Positions 25,892-32,902 of a DNA stretch of 64,000 nucleotides are shown in pieces. Position numbers and translations under genes: made by a program. The stretch comes from an uncultured Bacillota bacterium (lineage in GTDB: Bacteria > Bacillota_I > Bacilli_A > RFN20 > CAG-288). Within the stretch, counting starts at the first letter, position 1; each line of letters begins with the position of its first letter. Location: positions 185,980 to 249,979 of the forward strand of contig CASGEC010000001.1 of NCBI GenBank assembly GCA_949300365.1, read 5' to 3'. The notes beneath the pieces were generated by a model. The model was not told the DNA's origin, did no database searches, and saw nothing but the letters and a program-made list of their open reading frames with translations.

Positions 25892-27169
25892 ATGCCAGAT
25901 TTTTCAGCTGAGGTTTTGGCCTTAAGACGTATCCTGGGCCAGGGAAAGACCTATCGTGAGACGGTCTTCCGCATCATCGCCATGGAGAAGATTTCGCCTT
26001 CTTCGGTCAAGGAACTGAAGAGGAACGTCTTTGCCGTTCTGCGGCGGTATTTTTCCCTTTCCTTCGAGGTGGATTCCCTCTTCCCTTCCTATGCCAAGGA
26101 CAGCGAGGAGAGATATCTTGCCCTGGTGACGCTTTATCAGCTTAGGCACAGAAAGGATATCGCAAGGGAACAGGTGAAGTCCTGCTACTATTCGACCTAT
26201 TTCTCGATGCGTCTTTCCGGGAATTGCGATCTTTCCTATGAAAAGCTGGAGAAGGTTTCCGCTTTGCCTTTTGCCATTCCGGAAGCCTTGAAGAAGAGAC
26301 CCTATACCTACAATTCCATCGCCCTTGAGATTCCGGACTTCCTTCTCAGGGATCTTGTCTTTTCCTATGGCCCGGAGAAGGCAAGGGAGATTGCCCTTTC
26401 CATAAAGGAAATCCCGAATGCCACCTTTGTCCGGAACCGTTTCCTTGCTCCGGAAGGAAAGATCGATGGCGTAAAGGAAATCCCGACGGACAAGGACGTT
26501 ATCTATCTCCTTGGCCGGGACATGGAAGGAAAGGAGAAGGAGATGCTGCAAGAGGGACACTATCATCCTCTGGAATTGATTAAGGCCCTTGCCGCTTCTT
26601 CCTTGCCGGAGTTTGCTGTGGAGATGGATTGCCTTCTTCTCAATCAGAGGCTTCCTTTCTTTGCAAGCTATCTGGCATCCCTTTATCAGGATCTTCCCGG
26701 ATTGCGGATCACGCCCGTCTTTTCCAAGGAAGAGCGCTATCGCAGCGGAATCGACACGCTTTGCAAGCTCAAAGCCAACGAGAAGGTCCATCCCCTCCTT
26801 TGCCAAAGCGATCTTGTGAAGACCTACTTCCCCTATGATGCGATGGATCTCGTCGTCCAGCAGGGGACGGATATCGGCATCGGCAGGATTGGCATGCGTC
26901 CGGAAGTCCTTCCGGATCTTTCGGAGAAGGATATGTCGAACTCCTGCCATCGCCAGACGCAGGAACTTCTTTCCGCTTCCGACTTCGTCAAGAAGGATGG
27001 CTATCTCCTCTTCGTCAATTCCGGATTGACCATGGTCGAGACAAGGGACGTCAAGGAAAGCTTCCTGTCCTTGCGAAAGAACTTCGCCTTCGTCTCTGAT
27101 TTCCGTCTTCTTCCCGGACAGTACCGGACAGAGGGTGGCTACTATTGCCTGTTCAGGAGGGAAAAATGA
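25892..27169 (+). CDS. RsmB-like protein lacking the methyltransferase cysteines
   Basis: 425 residues, normal RsmB length. The N-terminal 130 residues look like the NusB-like domain (TYRETVFRIIAMEKISPSSV, EERYLALVTLYQLRHR), and the C-terminal part follows the RsmB fold to the end (DFRLLPGQYRTEGGYYCLFRR corresponds to the usual ..GTDGFFIALLRR). The catalytic parts have decayed: the AdoMet loop CAAPGGKT has no counterpart, the DxPCSGxG motif reads QQGTDIGIG (about residue 322), and the TC motif reads VNSGLTMVE (about 376). RsmB makes m5C967 in 16S rRNA with two cysteines; this protein has neither. It sits just before rlmN-stp-prkC-rsgA-rpe as rsmB does in Bacilli, so it is the orthologue turned pseudo-enzyme. 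The stop overlaps rlmN (ATGA). Confidence 0.8.
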   Translation: MPDFSAEVLALRRILGQGKTYRETVFRIIAMEKISPSSVKELKRNVFAVLRRYFSLSFEVDSLFPSYAKDSEERYLALVTLYQLRHRKDIAREQVKSCYYSTYFSMRLSGNCDLSYEKLEKVSALPFAIPEALKKRPYTYNSIALEIPDFLLRDLVFSYGPEKAREIALSIKEIPNATFVRNRFLAPEGKIDGVKEIPTDKDVIYLLGRDMEGKEKEMLQEGHYHPLELIKALAASSLPEFAVEMDCLLLNQRLPFFASYLASLYQDLPGLRITPVFSKEERYRSGIDTLCKLKANEKVHPLLCQSDLVKTYFPYDAMDLVVQQGTDIGIGRIGMRPEVLPDLSEKDMSNSCHRQTQELLSASDFVKKDGYLLFVNSGLTMVETRDVKESFLSLRKNFAFVSDFRLLPGQYRTEGGYYCLFRREK

Positions 27170-28212
27170 AGAGCATATATGGTTTCTCCTATCCGGAGCT
27201 CGAGAGCGAAATGCTCTCCCTCGGCCAGTCCAAGTTCCGTGCCAAGCAGATCTATGCCTGGCTCTATAAGAGGGATGTCACTTCCTTCGATGAGATGACG
27301 GATATCTCCAAGGCCTTCCGCGAGGAACTGGAGGCACGATACGATTTCTATGTCCCCGAATGCACGGTGAGACAGGAATCCAAGGACGGAACGGTCAAGA
27401 GCCTTTTCCGGATGAAGGACGGGGAAGAGGTCGAAAGCGTCCTCATGCATTATGTCTATGGCTATGCCGTCTGCGTCTCAAGCGAGGTCGGCTGCAACAT
27501 GGGCTGTGCTTTCTGCGCCTCTGGCCTTCTCAAGAAGAAGAGAAACCTCACTGCCGAGGAGATGCTCGGTCAGGTCCTCTCCTATGACCGCTATCTCAAG
27601 AAGAAGGACGAGAATCTCCGCGTCAGCCACGTGGTCGTGATGGGAACGGGCGAACCCTTCGACAACTATGACAATGTCCTCTCCTTCGTCCGCAACGTCA
27701 ATTCGCCTTTCGGACTGGATATCGGCGCCCGTCATATCACCGTCTCCACCTGCGGTGTCGTTCCCGGCATCCTCCGCTATGGAAAGGAAGGTCTCCAGGT
27801 CAACCTGGCTATCTCCCTCCATGCCCCGGACAACGAAAGAAGGGACAAGATCATGCCTATCAACAAGATCTATCCCCTGGAACAGTTGATTCCGGTGGTC
27901 ATCCAGTACTACAAGGACTCCGGAGGAAGGCGCTGTACCTTCGAATATGTCATGATCAAGGACTTCAACGATTCCATCGCCGATGCCAAGAAGCTCTACG
28001 ATCTCATCTATCCGACCCATGGCTTTGTCAACCTCATCCCCCTCAATCCGGTCAAGGAGAAGGGACTTCTAAGAAGCGACGACGAGAAGATCGAGGCCTT
28101 CCACCGCTATCTTCTCTCGAAGGGAATCAAATCGACGATCCGCAAGGAATTCGGAAGCGACATCGATGCCGCATGCGGACAACTGAGGGCTAAGTATGCA
28201 AGAAACAAGTGA
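27166..28212 (+). CDS. rlmN: 23S rRNA A2503 / tRNA A37 methyltransferase RlmN
   Basis: 348 residues from ATG 27166 (overlapping the upstream stop), preceded by CAGGAGGG. Radical-SAM CNMGCAFC (CxxxCxxC) around residue 112, GTGEPFDNYDNV, HITVSTCGVVPGI, LAISLHAPDNERRDKIMPIN, and the C-terminal catalytic Cys in DIDAACGQLR. Makes m2A2503 in 23S rRNA and m2A37 in some tRNAs through a methyl-cysteine intermediate. Position between rsmB-like and stp is the conserved Bacilli order. Confidence 0.96.
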   Translation: MKSIYGFSYPELESEMLSLGQSKFRAKQIYAWLYKRDVTSFDEMTDISKAFREELEARYDFYVPECTVRQESKDGTVKSLFRMKDGEEVESVLMHYVYGYAVCVSSEVGCNMGCAFCASGLLKKKRNLTAEEMLGQVLSYDRYLKKKDENLRVSHVVVMGTGEPFDNYDNVLSFVRNVNSPFGLDIGARHITVSTCGVVPGILRYGKEGLQVNLAISLHAPDNERRDKIMPINKIYPLEQLIPVVIQYYKDSGGRRCTFEYVMIKDFNDSIADAKKLYDLIYPTHGFVNLIPLNPVKEKGLLRSDDEKIEAFHRYLLSKGIKSTIRKEFGSDIDAACGQLRAKYARNK

Positions 28213-28954
28213 AAAGAAAAGACGGTTCTCCTGCCTGAGCGACATCGGGACCGCCCGCAAGAACAACGAAGATGCCGCCTATTCCGCCAATAGCCAATAC
28301 GGTGCCCTTTTGGTCGTCGCCGATGGCATGGGCGGACATAGGAAGGGCGAGATGGCAAGCAAGATCGTCGTCGACGAGCTTTCCATCGACTTTGCATCGA
28401 TCCGTCATGCCTATGGTCCTGAAAGGGCCCTTCGTTTCCTTAAGAAAGGCTTGAAGAAGGCCAACAAAAGGATCTACAAGCTCTCCCTTTCAGGCGAGGA
28501 CTACAAGGAGATGGGGACGACGGCCGTCTGCGCCTTCATCACGCCGGAGAAGACGATCGTCTGCAATATCGGGGATAGCCGCTGCTATCTCTATTCCAAG
28601 GAGAACGGCCTCACCCGCATCACCATCGACCAGACCTATGTCGAGCTTCTCTTCGAGACCGGGAAGATCACCAAGAGCGAGATGAAGACCCATCCCCAAA
28701 GGAACCTCCTCATCAATGCCATCGGCATCAATCCCGACCTCAACGAGATCCAGGAACGGACGATCGACAACACCAACTACGATATCCTCCTTCTTTGCTC
28801 CGACGGTCTCTACAATGCCGTCTCGGAGGAAAAGATCGCCGAGATCCTCTCTTCCTATGAGGAAGCCTCCTCTCTTTGCCAAAAGCTCATCCAGGAAGCC
28901 TTGGCCAACAAGGGAACCGACAACATCGCCGTTTCCCTCTGGGAGAATTTCTAG
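28196..28954 (+). CDS. stp: PP2C-family Ser/Thr protein phosphatase
   Basis: 252 residues, start 17 nt inside rlmN. PPM/PP2C motifs in order: SDIGTARKNNEDAAY, VVADGMGGHRKGEMAS (metal-binding Asp), GTTAVCAFI, NIGDSRCYLY, LLLCSDGLYNAVSEEKI and GTDNIAVSLWE. Reverses the phosphorylation made by the kinase encoded immediately downstream. The next ATG follows the TAG without a gap. Confidence 0.95.
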   Translation: MQETSEKKRRFSCLSDIGTARKNNEDAAYSANSQYGALLVVADGMGGHRKGEMASKIVVDELSIDFASIRHAYGPERALRFLKKGLKKANKRIYKLSLSGEDYKEMGTTAVCAFITPEKTIVCNIGDSRCYLYSKENGLTRITIDQTYVELLFETGKITKSEMKTHPQRNLLINAIGINPDLNEIQERTIDNTNYDILLLCSDGLYNAVSEEKIAEILSSYEEASSLCQKLIQEALANKGTDNIAVSLWENF

Positions 28955-29935
28955 ATGGACGAGTACGATCGGACAAACGAGATCGTCGATGACCGCTACA
29001 AGATCCTCTGCCAGTTGGGATCAGGCGGCATGGCCATCGTCTACAAGGCCCACGATCTCATCACCGACAAGGACGTCGCCCTGAAGATGATGCGCCGGGA
29101 GACGGCTGCCGACAAGGCCAATCTCGCCCGTTTCGAGCGGGAAGCAAGGGCTGCGGCTAGCCTCAACCACCAGAACATCGTCAAGGTCCTCAACGTCGGC
29201 TCCTATCGTGGCCTTCCCTATATCGTCAACGAGTTTGTCAATGGCCAGACTTTGAAGGAAATCCTCGACGTCCGGGGGAAGTTCTCCTTCCTGGAGGCCT
29301 GCGACATCATGTACCAGCTCTGCTCCGCGGTCATGTACGCCCATCAGCACGGTGTCATCCACAGGGACATCAAGCCCCAGAACATCTATCTGACCAAGGA
29401 CGGGACGATCAAGCTCGGGGATTTCGGCATCGCCATCTTCCAGAACGCCAGCCACGTCACCCAGAAGCAGGTCGTCATCGGCTCGGTCCACTATCTGGCC
29501 CCGGAAGTCGGACAGGGAAATCCGGCCACGGAAAGAAGCGACATCTACTCCATGGGCATCACCTTCTTCGAGCTGATCACTTCCCGCGTGCCTTTCGATA
29601 GCGCCAGCAACCTCACCGTCGCCGTGATGCACATCAAGGAGAAGTTCCCCTCCATCAAGAAGTTCAATCCCAAGACGCCGCCCTGCATCGAACAGATCAT
29701 CTACAAATGCTGCGAGAAGGAGCCGATGGACCGCTACAACTCCGTCGAGGAGCTGAGAAGGGAGATCGAGAAGATCCTGAAGAACCCGTCCCTTCTGGAA
29801 AGAAAGGCCGGTCTTTTCTATCGCCTCTTCCACCGCAGCTCCCTTGTCGACTACGAGGAGAAGAAGGACATCCGCGCCAAGAAGAAGGCCCTGAAGAAGG
29901 CGGCCAGGGAAGTCAAGAAGAACAAGGATGCCTAA
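28955..29935 (+). CDS. prkC: Hanks-type Ser/Thr kinase without membrane helix or PASTA domains
   Basis: 326 residues. Kinase domain about 13-270: P-loop GSGGMAIVYK, catalytic K44, HRDIKPQN (D138), DFG (D156), APE. B. subtilis PrkC-type kinases run to about 600 residues with a membrane helix and extracellular PASTA repeats; here the kinase is followed only by about 50 very basic residues (IRAKKKALKKAAREVKK) and stops. It is therefore cytoplasmic and cannot sense muropeptides; the basic tail may bind ribosomes, RNA or membrane phosphate (inference). Overlaps rsgA by 8 nt. Confidence 0.9.
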   Translation: MDEYDRTNEIVDDRYKILCQLGSGGMAIVYKAHDLITDKDVALKMMRRETAADKANLARFEREARAAASLNHQNIVKVLNVGSYRGLPYIVNEFVNGQTLKEILDVRGKFSFLEACDIMYQLCSAVMYAHQHGVIHRDIKPQNIYLTKDGTIKLGDFGIAIFQNASHVTQKQVVIGSVHYLAPEVGQGNPATERSDIYSMGITFFELITSRVPFDSASNLTVAVMHIKEKFPSIKKFNPKTPPCIEQIIYKCCEKEPMDRYNSVEELRREIEKILKNPSLLERKAGLFYRLFHRSSLVDYEEKKDIRAKKKALKKAAREVKKNKDA

Positions 29936-30821
29936 ATACCTGGTCCTTTCCTCATCCTCTCTGGGCTATTCCCTCCTTCCGGAAGAGGGCGGAGAGATCA
30001 TCCAAAGCCACAAGCGTGGCAAGATCACCTATCGGGAGACGGGAATCGTTATCGGCGACTTGGTCGAGCTGGACGAGGAAGGCTTCATCCACAACGTCCT
30101 TCCCCGGAAGAGCTATCTCCAAAGGCCGCGTCTAGCCAATGCCGATAGCATCCTGATCATCAATTCCCTGAAGAAACCCGCCTTCTCCACCTATCTTCTC
30201 AACAAGTTCCTCTCCATGGTCAACTTCTCCTCCATCCATGCCGCGATTCTCGTCAACAAGTGCGATCTGCTAACGGAAGGGGAGATCCAGATGGCCAAGG
30301 AAAAGCTCTCCTATTATGAAAGGCTAGGCTATCCGGTCTTCTTCCTCTCCTCCCTGGACAAGAAGGCCTATGACTTTCCCAGGCTGGAAAGCTATCTCAG
30401 CGGGAGGAAAGTCGCCTTCATGGGCCAGACGGGCGTTGGCAAGAGCACCCTTTTGAATACCCTCGATCCGACCTTGAGGCGGAAGGTGGACGCCCTCTAT
30501 CCCGACGTCGATAGGGGAAGGCATACGACCAAGGAGACGATCCTGATTCCCTTCCGGGATGGCTATCTTTATGACACGCCCGGCTTCTCCGACTTCCAGA
30601 TCGTCGACATGAACGAGGTGGAGCTTTCGACCTTCTTCCCGGGATTCGAAGGCTTCTCCAAGGACTGCCGCTTCGTCGATTGCCTTCATCTTGCCTCGGC
30701 CAAGGACTGCGGCATCCTCAAGGCCCTAAGGGAAGGAAAGATCCCATCCTGGTGCTATGACGACTATTGCAAGATACATGAGGAAGTGAAGGAGGCCAGC
30801 AAATGGAAAAAAAGACGCTGA
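29928..30821 (+). CDS. rsgA: Ribosome small-subunit-dependent GTPase RsgA (CpgA)
   Basis: 297 residues. OB-fold N-terminus, then a circularly permuted GTPase with G4 (NKCD, about 109) ahead of G1 (GQTGVGKST, about 165) and G3 (DTPG), and a C-terminal zinc knuckle CRFVDCLHLASAKDCGI. Checks late 30S assembly. Starts inside prkC and ends inside rpe, as in the conserved prkC-rsgA-rpe order. In B. subtilis CpgA is phosphorylated by PrkC. Confidence 0.95.
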   Translation: MPKYLVLSSSSLGYSLLPEEGGEIIQSHKRGKITYRETGIVIGDLVELDEEGFIHNVLPRKSYLQRPRLANADSILIINSLKKPAFSTYLLNKFLSMVNFSSIHAAILVNKCDLLTEGEIQMAKEKLSYYERLGYPVFFLSSLDKKAYDFPRLESYLSGRKVAFMGQTGVGKSTLLNTLDPTLRRKVDALYPDVDRGRHTTKETILIPFRDGYLYDTPGFSDFQIVDMNEVELSTFFPGFEGFSKDCRFVDCLHLASAKDCGILKALREGKIPSWCYDDYCKIHEEVKEASKWKKRR

Positions 30822-31492
30822 TCCGCCCAAGCCTATTGGCGGCGGACTTCCTGCATCTCAAGAAGGCGATGGATCTTCTGGTCAGGCTGAAGATTGCCTT
30901 TGTCCACTATGACGTCATGGATGGCAACTTCGTCTCGGACATCTCCTTTGGCGAGCATCTCTTCATCCCCCTCTTTGGGAAATACCACAAGAAGATAGCC
31001 TTTGACGTCCATCTGATGGTCCAGAACCCGCTTCACCATCTGGAGCGCTTCTATGCCTTGGGAGCCAGGGAGATCTCCCTCCACTATGAGACCATAGCCC
31101 CTTTCCTTCCTGGGATCGAGCGCTTCAAGAAAAAGCATCCCGACCTCCGTTTAGGCATCGCCTTCTCCCCGGAAACACAGACAAGCCTTGTCATGCCCCT
31201 TCAGTCCTTGGCCGACTTCTTCCTTGTCATGTCCGTCGTCCCTGGGAAAGGGGGACAGGGGTTTATGGAAAGCGCCTTGGACAAGATCTCCATGCTCGAC
31301 TACTTCCGCAAGAGCAACAACCTCTCCTTCCAGATCATGGTCGATGGCGGCATCAACGAGAAGACGGGAAGGGAATGCCGCAAGCGGGGAGCGGATATCC
31401 TCATCGCCGGCTCAAGCTTCTTCCATAGTCAGGATCCTGTGGCCTTTTTTGACACGCTTACAAAATTCCCTTCCGATGATAGAATAGGATAG
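30803..31492 (+). CDS. rpe: Ribulose-phosphate 3-epimerase
   Basis: 229 residues, 19-nt overlap with rsgA. TIM-barrel with IRPSLLAADFLHL, VHYDVMDGNFV, DVHLMVQNP, MSVVPGKGGQGF and MVDGGINEKTG; the metal-binding His/Asp residues are in place. Interconverts ribulose-5-P and xylulose-5-P in the pentose phosphate pathway. A promoter for the next gene lies inside its 3' end. Confidence 0.95.
   Translation: MEKKTLIRPSLLAADFLHLKKAMDLLVRLKIAFVHYDVMDGNFVSDISFGEHLFIPLFGKYHKKIAFDVHLMVQNPLHHLERFYALGAREISLHYETIAPFLPGIERFKKKHPDLRLGIAFSPETQTSLVMPLQSLADFFLVMSVVPGKGGQGFMESALDKISMLDYFRKSNNLSFQIMVDGGINEKTGRECRKRGADILIAGSSFFHSQDPVAFFDTLTKFPSDDRIG
31458..31485 (+). promoter_or_regulatory. Possible promoter within the rpe 3' end
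   Basis: TTACAA, 16-nt spacer, TAGAAT, 28 nt before the membrane-protein gene. Confidence 0.45.
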
Positions 31493-31512
31493 ACCAACCG
31501 AGGAAAGAGAGA

Positions 31513-32205
31513 ATGGAACGGTTCCTTCCCTGGGCAAGCGGCCTTCTTCTTGCCGGCTTTGCCCTCTCCATCGCCTACTTCGTCCTTCTTGCCTATGGCA
31601 ATTCCCTTTTGCTGAAGGAAGAGAGGAACCATTTCCGCAATTCCTTTCCCTACGAGTTCTATAAGGACCTTCCCTTTTCCTATCGCCTTTTCCTCTATGT
31701 CATCCTGTCCTTGAACATCCTTTTCGTGGTCCTGGGCATGTCTTTCTTCTTCCTCGCCCTGGATTCGACCTATGCCCTGTGCCTTCTTTTCTTCCTCGCC
31801 CTTTCCGCTTTCTCGATCCTGGCCTCCAATCTCCTGCCCCTAAGCCACTACAAGGGACATATCATCGCCGCCCTCTCCGGCTTTTCCTTCCTCTCCTTGG
31901 GAAGCATCCTCTTTTCCTTCATCACGATCATCCCCGGCGGGATCCTATTGGAGAGGCATGTCTTGGTTCCCATCGCCGTCATCGTCGGGATCGTCGGTTT
32001 CCTTTTCTTCTTCGCCCTCTTCAATCCGAAGCTGAAGAACTGGGCGCGTTTGGATAGGACGGAGGAAAACGGGGCGACCTACTACGTCAAGCCGAAGGTG
32101 AACTTCCTCTCCCTCTATGAATGGATCGCCCTTGCCCTTCTCAATCTCGAAAGCTTCCTCCTCTTCCTCGACATCATCCTCACCCAGGGAAGTTCCTTGA
32201 TCTAA
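31513..32205 (+). CDS. Polytopic membrane protein of unknown family
   Basis: 230 residues with six likely membrane helices (about 7-28, 58-82, 85-108, 115-140, 148-170, 200-225). No motif recognised. A charged loop ERNHFRNSFPYEFYKDLP follows helix 1 and ARLDRTEENGATYYVKPK precedes the last helix. Start 21 nt after rpe with GAGGAAAG as ribosome site; followed by a hairpin terminator, so it is the last gene of the cluster. Confidence 0.72.
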   Translation: MERFLPWASGLLLAGFALSIAYFVLLAYGNSLLLKEERNHFRNSFPYEFYKDLPFSYRLFLYVILSLNILFVVLGMSFFFLALDSTYALCLLFFLALSAFSILASNLLPLSHYKGHIIAALSGFSFLSLGSILFSFITIIPGGILLERHVLVPIAVIVGIVGFLFFFALFNPKLKNWARLDRTEENGATYYVKPKVNFLSLYEWIALALLNLESFLLFLDIILTQGSSLI

Positions 32206-32215
32206 AAGCGAAAAC

Positions 32216-32247
32216 AAAAATGGGGTTCTGCAGGGAGCCCCATTTTT
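32216..32247 (+). terminator. Bidirectional-looking terminator
   Basis: AAAAATGGGGTTC, 6-nt loop, GAGCCCCATTTTT. The A and T tracts make it usable from both sides. Confidence 0.85.
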
Positions 32248-32255
32248 CAGAGAAA

Positions 32256-32278
32256 CGAAAAGCCCCCATTGCGGGGGC
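32256..32278 (-). terminator. rpmB terminator
   Basis: Minus strand GCCCCC, GCAAT loop, GGGGGC, then TTTT; 14 nt after the rpmB stop. Confidence 0.8.
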
Positions 32279-32291
32279 CAAGCGTATAAGG

Positions 32292-32528
32292 TTAGGCGGC
32301 GGTGGCTTCGGCAGTGGTGCTGGCCTTCTTCGCCTCAGCCTTCTTGGCGTTCTTGCGAAGCGTCCTCATGGCCGAAGTGGAGATGCGGACACGGGTTTTC
32401 TTGCCATCGATGACGATGGTGGTGTTCTGCAGGTTGACGTTCCATCTCCTGCGGGTATGCCTCATCGAGTGGGAGACATTGCTTCCGGACATCGGTCCCT
32501 TGCCAGTGAGCGGGCATTTTCTAGACAT
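32292..32528 (-). CDS. rpmB: Ribosomal protein L28 with Ala-rich tail
   Basis: 78 residues from ATG 32528 (GGAGG 8 nt upstream; a longer frame to 32591 would start upstream of the TATAAT box). RKCPLTGKGPMSGSNVSHS and HTRRRWNVNLQ are diagnostic of L28. The last about 18 residues (KKAEAKKASTTAEATAA) extend past the usual end. rpmB lies beside the rsgA-rpe block as in other Bacilli, in opposite orientation. Confidence 0.95.
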   Translation of the reverse strand: MSRKCPLTGKGPMSGSNVSHSMRHTRRRWNVNLQNTTIVIDGKKTRVRISTSAMRTLRKNAKKAEAKKASTTAEATAA

Positions 32529-32902
32529 CTCGCTATCCTCCTTCAAATTATATGCATGCGCCTGAAAAAACGTGCTTGTTAAAGATAACATAGATCGGAA
32601 AGGGATTCAAGGGCTTTCGAAAGGAGATGGAAAAGACATGGGTATGCCAGCCAGGGCGAGCAAAGGAAGGACGAGAGGGTTTTGGACGAAAGTTTTCGAA
32701 CGTCTTCTACGCCGGTAAGCAGAAAGGAAAATGGAAAGTGTGCACAGAAAAAAGTCGAAAGTGCCCTCCATGGATGAGCAAATGCGCAAATAATGAGCAT
32801 TCAACCATTTAAGATGGTAAAAATGCTCAAAATTTGCATTTTTCGATTTACAAGAATGAGCATTTTACCTATAATGTTGCCGTTAATAGGAGGTTTTCTC
32901 AC
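32529..32902. promoter_or_regulatory. Divergent rpmB/adhE regulatory region with TGAGCATT operator array
   Basis: No gene on either strand. Near rpmB the minus strand has TATAAT (about 32543-32550). On the adhE side the 10-mer AATGAGCATT occurs at 32792-32801 and 32855-32864 (63 bp, six helical turns apart), an inverted AATGCTCA at 32822-32829, and a partial TGAGCAAA at 32775-32782. The last copy lies inside the adhE promoter spacer. The motif is unlike Rex (TTGTGA-type) or cre sites. The stretch 32600-32760 shows nothing else. Confidence 0.65.
32847..32875 (+). promoter_or_regulatory. adhE promoter
   Basis: TTTACA, 17-nt spacer holding AATGAGCATT, TATAAT; ATG 28 nt downstream with AGGAGG. 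Confidence 0.8.

Noticed and set aside
25603..25911. 102-codon plus-strand ORF upstream of the RsmB-like gene
   Set aside because: No ribosome site, no motif, and it runs through the TATAAT box and into the next gene's start.
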